A stretch of DNA of 64,000 nucleotides from Acarospora socialis (lineage: Eukaryota; Ascomycota; Lecanoromycetes; Acarosporales; Acarosporaceae). The stretch lies in the NCBI GenBank assembly GCA_025617375.2, contig JAMYGW020000003.1, forward strand, positions 1,116,001 through 1,180,000. Direction: 5' to 3'. Numbering within the stretch: the stretch's first letter is position 1; every line of letters starts with the position of its first letter. This document shows positions 23,265-34,357 of this stretch, in pieces. Below the pieces are notes generated by a model, which was not told where the DNA came from, searched no databases, and saw nothing but the letters and a program-made list of their open reading frames with translations. Made by a program: the position numbers and the translations under genes.

Positions 23265-24105
23265 CTAGACGATGTTCCATACGTCCTCGGCTGCGTGACA
23301 GAATTTGCTGCATGCCACGCTAGCGCTCAAGCTATAGTTGCTGATGCTGATGGTGTCGTCCTTGAAGCTGTCCGCGAAATCGTCCCTGCCTTTAGCCATC
23401 GCTCCCACAAATACACAGACACTCTCCTTGGGCCCCAGATCTGCAATGTAATCGCTGACACGTACGACTTCGGCGTCGAAGCTCAAGGTAACCTTTCGGC
23501 AGTTCGGGGGAAGATGGTTGGTGATGGGGTTTTTGATGACTTTGAGAAGTTTTTCTTGTGAATTCGTCGAGCGGATGGAGAGTCGATGTAGAAGCTGAAC
23601 CATCAGGCCGGCAAATCGCTTGAATGTACGGGGTATGCGGACCGTAGGGCTGACCTCGATCAGGACGCCCTTGGCAGTGTGGATGTAGATCTGCAGCTTT
23701 CCGGCCTTGTTGATGGGCGAGTCGAGCAGAGTGAGCAGGCACTGAGAATGGTTCATTAACAAGCAATCAACGCATTGACGGTCCGAAAAGGGATTGCTGA
23801 TGACAAACCTGATGAGTTATGTCCGGCCGCGCATCGCTGATGTCTCGATTCATTTTGCGCATCACACCGATGTGCTCGTCGCTGTTCAGCAGTGAATACT
23901 TCTCATCTCGCACCACTCCTCCTCTCGAACCACCATGAGAGGCTTTGTATGTCTCCAAGCTGGCGTTAGAAAGAACGACAATCAGTCGCTGGGTATCTTT
24001 ATCGGTCGATGCGATCGGGACGTGCTGCTCTGCGACCAGCTGAGGTAGTTGTGGCGGCGGACATGACTGGGTCCCTAGATCGTGAATAGCCAGATTGTCA
24101 GACAT
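23265..24105 (-). CDS. EMG1: 18S rRNA pseudouridine N1-methyltransferase Emg1/Nep1
   Basis: Two exons on the minus strand, 24105-23809 and 23741-23265; 257 residues, the usual fungal length. Nep1 is a SPOUT-class enzyme that methylates a pseudouridine in helix 35 of 18S rRNA and is needed for 40S biogenesis in the nucleolus. Clear family blocks: [117 protein letters not shown] and [16 protein letters not shown]. The 67-nt intron lies precisely between THQ and CLLTLLD. The ATG at 24105 (MSDNLAIHD) was chosen because the upstream in-frame extension is not family-like. Confidence 0.95.
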
Positions 24106-25856
24106 CTTTCGCGAACAGCAAAGTGGAACTGTGATCATGGTAAACCCTGTATATTTCCTGGTGTAGGCTGGAGAGGATTTATGCAAGGGTCGAAGTTGCA
24201 TTGGCGGGGTAGGGGAGCCATGGCAATGGCAAGGAGATCACACCATGACTGGAGGTGGGACTGATAGATGACAGTGCAGATAGTGAATGGGAGAAACAAT
24301 CGAAATACTTGGTCTTTTCTTATCTCTGCCCTCTGGCGAAGACATCCTGCTCAACAGTTAAGTAATCTTAGTGGTCGAGATCCCACTCAGAAAAGAAACC
24401 CTTCTATGTGTGACCAAGATTCTTGGGAGCTTCGTCGCCGTGATATTTAAGTTGCTGGTGCAAACGACAGTCGTGATTTGAAAGAAGAAGAGAATTATTC
24501 TGTGGAAGAGGTTGGACCCAGGAGCTTATGAGGGGAGTTTGCTGTAAGCATTGGCACGGAGGATTCAAGGTGGGGTGTCAGATTGCAAAATATGTATTTA
24601 CTCTCCGCATTACGAACTACGACAGATATGTTTCCGTAAGAAAGTGGGTTTCCATCGAAGCTGCATACAAGACTCTGCTGGTTGACGCCACGAATGAAAG
24701 ACTCGGATAGTCATGTTTCCGGGAACCTCACATGATTATTCAATTTCACATACTGATTTGCGAGTTTTGCACCTCACGGTCACAGATTCAAAATGACTCA
24801 AGAATGGTCAATTCAGAGTGTGCTAGATTGTGCTTACTAAGCAAATGGTTCATGCTACAAGGTTAGTTCAGATAGATAGATACACTGGACAATGGTAGCT
24901 TATCTTATGGGGTGTTTAAACTGTTGAAAACATCGTGATCTTTGTGAAACTCATGATGTATATGACCATGGAAGTCTTTTTCGTGTGGCGTCCGACCAGC
25001 CAAGTCTTCTATGCAGCTTGCACCTCAATCGAACCTACGAAAATTATCGGTGCTTGCATGTACACGACAGCACCATCTCTGATTACCTTAATCAATTTGC
25101 AAATCAAACCTCGTAGACGACTAAATTGATTCTCTCTAGCCTCTAGCACAGATACTGTGCCAACGAGGCGTATACAAGACTCTTGTAGTTAGTGATAGGT
25201 ATAGATTGTAGCGGGGACTGGTAGATGAAAGAAGCTCACAGGGACTGTTATAGAGATTGTCCTTGGGGCTTCGTGGTCATTGGATTTCCTTAGAGTACAC
25301 AGGCGTTAGGTTGCAAGACTTCGAAGTTGCCTGGTTCTTCGATATTTCAGCCCTAGCTCGAATAGCTTCTTCCGTAAGCTCCGTTCTGGCTCATTCAAGG
25401 ACCAGAGCCGGACATTTGCCTCACCCATCCCATTGTAACCGGAGACCTGTCAAGGACGGCCCCTGCCAACTAGTACTTAGACGTGTATGCTTGTTGCAGG
25501 AAATTGACCGCACCCTAGAGCTGCACCATATGGTGATGATGCTCCCGCGTTCTAGTATCGTCTCGCAAATGATGTCTGCAAGTCACGCCTGGGTCAGTGT
25601 ATTCTGATGCGACCATACATTGTTATATAATGACTATTGGTACAAAGACCAGTTTGCGGATCAGTCAAGTCGGATAGGATACGCCCTTGCCAAAGATGCA
25701 ACAGGAAGGCATATCACCGTTGTGATCTAGGTAGTGACTCCACTCCAACACCGAATACCCAGCCCGTCTGACCGAACCGATACATTGCGCCCGCAGACCA
25801 CCGCCGAATGCAAAGAAGATGATCCATAGACTGGACTTCGAGAGAAGTTCATAGCT
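24106..25856. other. Intergenic region, AT-rich, no supported gene
   Basis: About 1.75 kb between the EMG1 start and the TAF12 stop. The open frames are short and show no recognisable features on either strand. It holds the EMG1 promoter and TAF12 3' UTR; nothing else was found. Confidence 0.5.
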
Positions 25857-27824
25857 CTATACATCAGTCTTTCCACCAGTGACCTTGGCGGCCTGCACCG
25901 CACTCATCTTCTGCGTCCATCCTTGCGCCGGCTGGAACTTCTTCACCGTACGGATCTCATCAGAAGCATATCCCGGCACGCGAATGTTGTAGTTGCGTTC
26001 CAGAATAAGTTGAATGTCGCGAATCTCGAGAGTGGAGGCGTGACGGAGCTTGGCCAGACGACACGCTGCCGTAACGACTTGATCGACAAAGTCATCGGCT
26101 ACTTGAAGGATGGCCTTGCATAAAGGTTAGCAAAATGCTGTATGGTTGGGACATCGAGTTGGAAACAGGAAAGAGTCTAGTTGTAGAGTAGAAGCGGATG
26201 CATGATTCACTCAGGATTTAAGACACGTCCTGGCGGCAACACGTCCACCTCCAATGATTCAAAGTAAAAGAGCCCAATAACCCTGATAACTTACCTCTTC
26301 AACTTCGGCGGACAGTCCTTCGCCACCAAGAGATTCGCCTCCACCTGTGACCTGCCGCACGAGCTCATCAAGTTTCCTCTTGCTCAGAACCCTTTCACCT
26401 TCGCCCTCGAGGACGAAACCCGGATGCTTCGGAATGGCCGGTTGACCCATCATACCCATCGCGCCGTTGCTCGGTCCTCCGGACATGGTAGGTCTAGCAG
26501 GACCCATCGCAACCGGCTGAGGTTCGGAGATGTCAAGTTTCTTGGGAATCCGCATCTTCACGTTGTTGTTGGTCTGTTCAACGTTTCCGATCTGCGGATG
26601 CGTGTGTACGCCTGCGGACTGGGGAGTAGACTGCTGGAAGTTCGGGTTCGAGTATGATCGAGCGGCTTGTGCCATAGCCATTTGATGGGAAAGCGGTCGT
26701 GGTGGGCCTTGAATGGCGGAGTTTGGTTGAGCGGTTTGCGGTGAATTTGTGTTTTGTTGCGCGTTACTGCTTGTGTTAATGTTCAAAGGTTGTTGGGGAA
26801 GTTGTGGTTGACCTGGAGCGGCGCTTCCCGATTGCGATGCCGGTATTTGCACTGGATGCTGTTGACCAGTATTAGAGGGACTCATTGATGGATGAAGTGG
26901 CGCATTGGCTTGACTTCGCGCCGCATCGATCGCCGAGTTTACCGTGTGCGGTGCACCGTGACCCGGTGGCATATGCTGGTGAATTGGCTGTTGGCCCGTA
27001 GTAATAGGTGAATGGTGGGATCCTTGGTTCGCATGAGCGCTGTCAGCTTGACCAGCTCCGGGTAGACCTGTGTTCTGTGGTTGATTCTGTTGAGCTCTAA
27101 GAGCATCTTGCTGAATCTTGAACTGGGTCAAAATTTCCTTGCTATCCGAGTACATCTTTGACAGTTGCCCCTTCCGAGTTTGGAGCTTTTGCAACTCTTC
27201 TGGGCTAAATGACCGCCTTTCTCGTTGGAGTTGCTGTGACCTATTGGCTAGCTCTTTCAGTTGGTTGGACGCAAACTCGACCGTTTGACGAGCCTTGACA
27301 TACTTAGCCGTGGCCTGGCGCAACCAATCTGCCGCTTGTGCTGGTCCGGCGGCTTCGATGTTCGGAGGGACAATGAAGGAAGGAGTCTGGCCTTGCTGGC
27401 TCAGTTGAGGGTTCATCTGTTGGATAGGTTGCGGTAGTGTCGTCCCTGGTACCTGCGATGCTTCTGGTTGCCCTTGCTGCCCTTGGGTTGGTACCCTGGA
27501 GGGGTTGTGTTGGCCACCTGCCGAGTCTTGCTTGGGGACACCCTGTTGCTGTTGTTGTGTCTGGTTCTGCACCCGCCAACGATCCAAGTTGCCTTTGATA
27601 TTTTGCGATACTTGGACCAGTTTGTTGTAAGCTTGTTGATATTCGGGGTTGTTCTGCGGCCGAGACTCAATGACTTCCCACAACTGTTTTATACCTTGTT
27701 CATATTTGGTTTTTTGCTCATCGCCGAGATGTGGTAATCGGTGCACCTGATCGGCTCGTATGAAATTCGCAAGAGATTGCGGCTGAGACGTCCGCTGCTG
27801 ATTGTGCGTAGTATTGCCGTCCAT
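25857..27824 (-). CDS. TAF12: TFIID/SAGA subunit TAF12
   Basis: Two exons on the minus strand, 27824-26295 and 26114-25857; 595 residues. TAF12 is an H2B-like histone-fold subunit that pairs with TAF4 in TFIID and with Ada1 in SAGA. The histone fold is C-terminal (about residues 485-575): [16 protein letters not shown], then across the intron [52 protein letters not shown] small helical block near the N-terminus ([16 protein letters not shown]) is also typical of fungal homologues. The middle is very Gln/Pro-rich, as in a transcriptional coactivator. The 180-nt intron interrupts the first histone-fold helix region, so the ORF alone lacks most of the fold. Confidence 0.93.
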
Positions 27825-28555
27825 GGCTTCTACAAGGCAACTTCTACCAGCTGCAGTTGCATGTCCGGGTTGCCGCAGGAAAAGTGTAACATGCAGATAG
27901 ATGGCAGTAAGATCTTTAAGATCAGGGCTATATTGCTAACAGAACATTTGCCACGGGCACTGTCAGAAGAAGTTAGGTGTGCACAAACCATTCAGATGTG
28001 AGGTATGAATAGATAGTATGTGGTCACTGATATGCGTGAGACTGCTAGACTGGTCCGTTGGGCTACCGTAGCTGCCACTGACCAATTCATAACTGAGCTG
28101 CACCAGCGATGATGCCCTGTCTCTTTTACGTTGCTTAATACGAATTGTATGACTGGTGTTGTCGTCGCCTGAAATGGGATCTGTGAGATACCCACGAAGA
28201 TGCTCCTCTTTTCAAGGCAATACAATTGTCTATATATTTCTATAATACAATGGATGTACCTTGAGTCCTGATTCTATCATCTCGAGGACGTTGCATTTGC
28301 GGAGTCGTGGTCTCCCTGTGCATACCTCCGTTCGACCCGTCCGTTCTGTTTACTCGTGGACGGGCAGTCCCTCCATCCACGGGCTGCGGAAGAGTGCTAA
28401 AGCAATTGGACATTCGATCGAGCCCGAAGAGGAATGGAAGCCGTTAAATTGAACGATCAGAGCCATAATAGCGGTGCCACAACCACTGCGAGGCGACTCC
28501 AGTAAGCCAAATCGAGTGGCTACACAAGACGAGCTCTTTTTCCAGCAAAGATCAC
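27825..28555. other. Intergenic region between TAF12 and UDP-glucose dehydrogenase
   Basis: About 0.7 kb, containing the TAF12 promoter and the 3' end of the neighbouring minus-strand gene. No gene was found. Confidence 0.5.
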
Positions 28556-30742
28556 CTATACCGAGTCTCGAGCCCTCCTGTAAGCTACCCCAGCTTTCCC
28601 AATTGTCTCCACTCTGAACCCTAGTTTCTCCAGCTCAGCACTGTCAGTGATGTTTCTACCATCGAAAACGAACATTGGCCTTTTCATGCTTCTGGCAACG
28701 CGGGCCCAGTCCAGTGGTTCTCTGGCACCGGTCCGTGCCTTGATGCTGACCATAGCGAGCTTTCTCGCACCGTACCCACCTATGCTCTGATGTGATGATG
28801 CTGCCGAAACGCGAGGGGGCGATTTCGGAGGCGTGTGCAAATGAGCCTGATTTATACCGGGGCCAAGCCCGGCAGTTGCGGTGAGGTTATGGTTCGGGCT
28901 TAACATTGTCGACGCTGCCGATAGTGATCCTGCAGGATTCCCGCTTCTTCTATTGCTGAACTCGTCCCATTCAGTCATCACCACAACGGCGTCAGCCCCA
29001 TTACAAGCATCGTAGGGAGATCTACAGATCTCAACGCTAGACCTGAGTTTATGCGGATCAACACCGTCCGCCAACAGATCGTCCTGGATTCGTTCTTCTT
29101 CAACTTGAGGGTCGTATATTCCGATCTGTGCGCCCTCAGCGATGAGGTTACTGACCATTGTGATGGCAGGTGACTCTCGAGTGTCACTGGTATCCTTCTT
29201 GAACGCAAATCCAAGCACCGCGATCTTCTTGCCTCTAAGGGTGCTGAAAAGACAAGATATGATGCGCTTGGTGAATCGATCTTTCTGATGCTCGTTCATG
29301 GTGATTATCGATCGCCAATAATCGGCGACCTGATACAGATGCAAGGATTCAGAGAGGTAAACAATGTTGAATATGTCCTTCTGAAAACAGCTTCAACGAA
29401 GCATCAGCTTTGGATCACCTGATCGACCTGTAATGCGAGCCTTACCTTCCTCCGAACCCCGGGCCTGCCTTGAGCATCTGAGGGCCGATTCGAGAATCAA
29501 GACCGCAAGCATAGCTGACTTCATCAACATCGGCGCCTGTAGCCTCGCAGATGGCACTGAGTGCATTAACGCTGCTGATTCTCTGAGCTAACATGGCGTT
29601 GGCGGCAAGTTTTGACAGCTCAGAAGACCACAGGTTCATGGTTATGATCCGCTCTTGCGGTATCCATTGAGCGTAAACTCCAGCCAGAGTAGCCGCTGCC
29701 CTGCAACCAGACGGTGTAGGCATCGAGCCAATGATAATGCGATCGGGATAAAGCAAATCGGCGATAGCGGTACCTTCGGCCAGGAACTCTGGATTCGAGA
29801 GCACATCGAATGCCACCCCTGGGCGCGCATTGGCCTCAAGCTGTTCCATTTCGCGTTATCAGGCTGGGTCTAACAGTCTCCTCTCTGTTCCTTGAAGCAG
29901 AGCTTTACTCACAATTTCCCGAATCGATTGCGCTGTCCTGCAAGGTACGGTCGATTTCTCTACAATAATCTTGCTCTCCGAAGCAACCTTTGCAATTGTC
30001 CTAGTTGCTGCTTCCACATATCCCAAGTCTGCGGCGGCTCCTCTCCCAATGCCATTCTTTTTGGTCGGAGTGTTGACGCAAACGAAGATAAGCTCAGCTT
30101 CTTGGATTGCCCTTTCGATGTCAGTGGAGAAGACCAGATTCGGAGACTGCTGCTTTTGAAGTGGTCGCATCGGACGTTCATGGAGTATCCAGTCTTCAAA
30201 ACTGTCGTAGCTAACACGCGCTGGATTAGACTGAGGGCTTGATTCGAGAGGAGCTTCTGTATTTGACAGGGTGCCATCTCGAGTAATCTGTACAATCTCG
30301 GAAAGTCCTGGCTCATATATCGGCAACACTCTAGAATTCCAAGCGGCTATACGTGCAGCATTGAGGTCTACCACAGTCACTTGTACGTCTGCTTTGAAGG
30401 CGATAACGGCAGAGGTAGGACCTAAGTGAAGCTGTGAGTATCAGGACTGGAAGGTGTAGAGTCACGGATCGTACCTCCTACAAAGCCAGAACCTAGGCAA
30501 GCAATCTTTTTGATATCCCTGTGTTCTCTATTCTGCACTCGAGGATGTCCGGTTGAGCCTTCCATATCTGTAGCGGTAGCTACTTCTGGGCTTGGTCTAA
30601 TATCCGTGTATTTAAGACGCGTCTCAACTCCACTGATTCTATCCAGCGACACTGTATTTGGAGATGAGCCATATCGACGGTGTCTGGGTATATCACGAGC
30701 TTTCTTTGGGATTTCTGTCACAGAAGCGAACGGACCGTCCAT
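28556..30742 (-). CDS. UGDH: UDP-glucose 6-dehydrogenase
   Basis: Four exons on the minus strand: 30742-30475, 30421-29913, 29840-29446 and 29390-28556; 668 residues. The enzyme oxidises UDP-glucose to UDP-glucuronate with two NAD+. Seen: NAD-binding LGSGFVGGP (about residues 83-91), [56 protein letters not shown], the catalytic loop GPGFGGSCFQKD (Cys392, just across an intron), [17 protein letters not shown] and MTEWDEF. It is much longer than the usual ~460-500 residues. It has an N-terminal extension of about 80 residues and a low-complexity insertion of about 85 residues between MTEWDEF and the closing [10 protein letters not shown]...FVFDGRN block. Both keep the frame, so they look real. 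The exon 4 acceptor (GAAG) is unusual but required by the GSCFQKD motif. Confidence 0.93.
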
Positions 30743-30931
30743 CTTACTTCCAGTGACTTATATGTCCTTCGTGGGATACGAACGAATCTCTTGTAGAAAG
30801 TGTTTTTGGGAGTGTTGGCGTGGTCGCCAAGCGGTTCGTGAAGTGCCGTTACCTACTTTTATCTATACACTCTAGTGTTAGGGCTAACACTTTAATGAGA
30901 AGACAACAGACAGGAGTACTAAAAATTACTT

Positions 30932-32212
30932 TTGAAGTGCAGCTTCAGAGCCGCAATGTCGTTCACGCCTTACGAGCATGTCATTTTCAATGACTTTCCT
31001 GTATATGTTGGCGCGTCTACTTTACAAGATGATAGCGAGGAGCCTTTGATGAGACCGACTGATGAAGTGAAGAAGATGGTGCTTGGAAAGCGGAAGATAT
31101 CGGGTCCTTTTGTGCCACTGCCGCCACTGAAAGGTCTTGAGCATGCTACAAGTGAGAGAAGATCGCCCTCAAGACCTCTGAAACTGAATTCGGGGGCCGC
31201 TACGATAGATATCAGAGCACCGGAGCGCTCTCAAGACCCTCGTCGACGTCGCTCAGATAGAGAGAGTGGTTCATCACTCTTTGTTGGACAGAATTCCTCG
31301 CCCTCAGCTCAGGAAAACAAACAGCCCTCTCTAATCAAACCTCTTGTTGAGCTAAGAACCCATGACGGCGGCGACCCGAAGTTCCGTAAGGCACACACGG
31401 AGCTGAACAATGTCAGGTCTAATGGTCCTGCCACGACGCGCTTGCCAACCACAGGATCTTCAAGATCGCAGAACTCCAAGCTGAATCCCAAGGTCGATGA
31501 TGAGGTTTCTGAGTGCGTACACCTTGTCGGGAATACCCCCTTGTTGCAGCTTTCTGACATTGTCTTTCTCCTTAGTCATTCTTGGGTCAATGTCTTCGTT
31601 GGAGCAAACCGGAAAATCTACCCGGTGCACAGGAAAGTCCTATGCCAAAACTCGGAAGTCTTCCGGCTCAGATTCCAAGACACACAGCCCGGTTCCGCGG
31701 CTGAGGATCTTGTACTACCAATGACAGAAGAGAAGGCATTCGACTCGGTTTTAGACTGGCTCTACCGTGGTAACCTTGGTCAAGTCGCAGTCGGCATCAA
31801 CAGGCTGTACCTTATCTATTACCTGGCCGAGGAGCTTGGGATCTCTCCGTTAAGGAACATGGTTATGGACACTATTCGTGAGCGGTATCGCGATAATCCA
31901 AGTGAAGGTCTGAGCTACCCCGGAATTGGACGCGTTCATGAGGTGTATCGAAGGACGACCATCAACTCGCCTCTGCGTCGTTTCGTCTTGCAGACTGCTT
32001 ACTGGAAGGTAATGAAGGAAGGGACAGACTTGAAGTATTACACTGCCCGATCAGATGTCACGGGGGAATTCGTGCGTGATTTCATTCAGGCCACACAGGG
32101 GAAAGTGGGAGACGGAGTGGCTGATTCCGATCCTCGCTCATGCGCACCTTGCAAATTTCACGTCCATAAAGATGGAAGCAGGTGCGATACACCAACAGCA
32201 GCAGAACCGTAA
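30932..32212 (+). CDS. BTB/POZ domain protein
   Basis: Open frame of 426 residues; the ATG at 30956 (MSFTPYEHV) is an equally likely start. The BTB/POZ fold is at about residues 208-300: SWVNVFVGANRKIYPVHRKVLCQNSEVF, VLPMTEEKAFDSVLDWLYRGN, LYLIYYLAEELGI. The N-terminal half is basic, Ser/Pro-rich and disordered. A 63-nt segment (31513-31575) starts GTGCGT, contains CTGAC and ends TTTCTCCTTAG, and is a multiple of three. It is probably an intron that happens to be open, and removing it gives 405 residues. Fungal BTB proteins of this type are mostly uncharacterised; some act as adaptors or dimerisation modules. It is divergent from the dehydrogenase gene, with a gap of about 0.2 kb. Confidence 0.8.
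   Translation: MKCSFRAAMSFTPYEHVIFNDFPVYVGASTLQDDSEEPLMRPTDEVKKMVLGKRKISGPFVPLPPLKGLEHATSERRSPSRPLKLNSGAATIDIRAPERSQDPRRRRSDRESGSSLFVGQNSSPSAQENKQPSLIKPLVELRTHDGGDPKFRKAHTELNNVRSNGPATTRLPTTGSSRSQNSKLNPKVDDEVSECVHLVGNTPLLQLSDIVFLLSHSWVNVFVGANRKIYPVHRKVLCQNSEVFRLRFQDTQPGSAAEDLVLPMTEEKAFDSVLDWLYRGNLGQVAVGINRLYLIYYLAEELGISPLRNMVMDTIRERYRDNPSEGLSYPGIGRVHEVYRRTTINSPLRRFVLQTAYWKVMKEGTDLKYYTARSDVTGEFVRDFIQATQGKVGDGVADSDPRSCAPCKFHVHKDGSRCDTPTAAEP
31513..31575 (+). other. Probable in-frame 63-nt intron in the BTB gene
   Basis: Donor GTGCGT, branch-point-like TTCTGAC and acceptor CTCCTTAG lie directly before the BTB core. The length is divisible by three and has no stop, so retention would insert 21 residues (including VHLVGNTPLLQLSD). 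Confidence 0.6.
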
Positions 32213-32936
32213 GCAGCAATCAAGAGCTTGCTGGGGAGACCTCAACCGGCAGGAAGGGACCTACCCTCCGTCTTGGGCAGATGTCAGTCCTTACCGCCGG
32301 GTTTCGTTGGTAATAGCCGCAGTCTATTGGCTGCGTGTTGGAAGGCAGCTGGGCTTTAAGCGTATGGTTGGAAAGTATAGGTACGGTTACATTGAGGAGC
32401 CTGGAGACTCGCAGCATGCGATATTCACCTGGAGTTAAACATCACGGTTTATGGCTCTCCTTCTGGCATGAGTTAAAATCTCAAGATACCCTACATCGAT
32501 TTCTCTTTGGTCCAAGGTCGGGAATTGCTTGGTGGATTCAAAGTAAAACGACTCCACTATTTTCGCATACCCTAGCACCTCCAACTGCTAGGTCTGTCTG
32601 CGTTCTTTATGCCTCTCTTTGCAAACAGCTTTCGGGTATAGCTAGATTCAGTCACTACCAAGTTCAGTAACTCTTTGAAAGTGAGACCTCAGACCTTACC
32701 TTCAGACGCATTGCGGAGACTTGATGTCATTCACATCAACCTTATCCGTACAACGCTCCACAGCGCTGACAGGTGCATGCCAGTGTCCGATACCACCTGA
32801 TCAGAACACATATATCTGCGCAGGAGTTTTCAGGGTCAAGATTTCATGGCGCCAGAAGTCAGTCACCAAGACTGCAGCTGGATGAAGGCTACCCTGCAGA
32901 CTTCAGAGATAGTCGTTGTTCCGGTGCAGATTGACT
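32213..32936. other. Intergenic region between convergent BTB and SPC34 genes
   Basis: About 0.7 kb; should hold both 3' UTRs. Overlapping short frames on + continue past the BTB stop but have no family features. Confidence 0.5.
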
Positions 32937-33851
32937 TCATCGCAACAATCCGCCAAGATCTCTCTCCATGCCACTAACACGTTCTTCTAACCCCCGCTTC
33001 TTTCTCTCTAGCTCTTTGATTTCTTTCTCCTCTTGCTTCATATCCACAACATCCGCCTGACTCCCTTTCTCTAACGCATGTGCAGACATCCTAAATTCTC
33101 TGTCGACATCTTGGTCTTCCTCGACGCTGACTTCATCCTCATCAAAGTCTTTTGGTCGGCATATCCTGTCAAGCTCTGCAGCCTGCTTTGCAACTCGCGA
33201 CTCTTGATATGATATTGAGGACGAGAGTTGTTCAAAACGCGCTCGAAGGGTAGCGATCCTTTCAGGCGCTCCAGGTATAGGACTGCAATTCAAATTCAGC
33301 CTTGAGCCCAGTTGAAACTCATTATAATCATACATACTACACTTTGCACAGCTTGGTGGCACCTTCCAGAAGAATCTCCACGTCGACATCACCTTTTCCA
33401 CGGCCATCCGTAGTGGGATTGCCTATGCCACCGTTGAGACCCCCTCCGCCACCTTTTCGAATTTCATCTACCATGTTCTGGCCTAGTAGCTTTGCTACTG
33501 CAGTGTTTCTCCTTGGTGCGCGCAAAGTAGTGGTGCTACCCTCGACGCCAGCAATATGGCCATTGATGTCGAATAGTGTATTCGTCGGCGCATAGTCGTG
33601 GCGAAGGTTGCGGGTTCCTACCGGCGAGTGTACAGTAAAAAGCGCACGTTCATGGGCTTCAGTATCGCGGATTAGAGCCGTTATATCATGTGGGTTGAGT
33701 AAAGCGTTTGTGAAAACCCTTGGAGGTAGGAATCTTTCCCGGGTTGGTGTTAGTGGAGAGGTGGTGACGGAGAAGATGGGACTTACGGTAGCTCAGCAAT
33801 TGCGGTAGCGGATAGAGATATTTGCTCCAGGTGATTGTCTAGTAGTGTCAT
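32937..33851 (-). CDS. SPC34: DASH complex subunit Spc34
   Basis: Three exons on the minus strand: 33851-33787, 33733-33338 and 33282-32937; 268 residues. The DASH/Dam1 complex forms rings on spindle microtubules and couples kinetochores to them; it is fungus-specific. Family features: start MTLLDNHLEQISLSATAIAE, PRVFTNALLNPHDITALIRD, LRAPRRNTAVAKLLG, DVDVEILLEGATKLCKVYP, PIPGAPERIATLRARFEQL, then a long C-terminal coiled coil rich in Glu, Lys and Arg (about residues 160-265). The donor at the second intron was set to GTATGT because this gives KVYPIPGAPERI, the conserved form; earlier GT pairs give the wrong phase or lose the Tyr. The first intron (53 nt) has a weak GGAAAG acceptor. Confidence 0.92.
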
Positions 33852-34357
33852 AGCCAACCATGTAGTCCGTCTCTGCGTTGAGATTTATTTCAAGGCTTTA
33901 GATCTATACTGCCCTATAAGACGGGCTCAATCGTTAAATGTGAAGGCAGTAAGCGCGTTCCAACGAAAGCATGCCAAAACTCGAGCGTTGTGTACACAGT
34001 AGAGATCTATTAGATAATGTACTTAGAGTTCTAAGTCACATTTCCAAGGCAGTCATTCTGTGTGTGGGTTGTTGTTTCAAAGCGATGTTGATTACTACAT
34101 ATGCACTTTGCGGCTCTTCTAGGTGCCTTCAGACTAGCGCTCCTTTCTCCGATCTCAACTCAGACATCCAAACCACCAGACCTTGACATCACCTCATCAT
34201 CCGCGTCAAACACTATCATCGCAGTAGAGACCCTGTTTAAGCTTAGGTCGCTGTCATAAAGTCTTAACACTGCTCACATATATTGTACAACCTCCTCTGA
34301 GTGTCACAACAACCTCGTGGCTTGTCATACAAGGACCAAGCACCACCTCGTGACAAT
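33852..34357. promoter_or_regulatory. Divergent promoter region, SPC34 / RPN3
   Basis: A 506-bp gap between start codons on opposite strands. No proteasome-associated control element was recognised with confidence. Confidence 0.45.

Noticed and set aside
30815-30860. GGTCGCCAAGCGGTTCG resembling a tRNA A box
   Set aside because: No B box at a suitable distance and no cloverleaf; the region is the short spacer between UGDH and the BTB gene.
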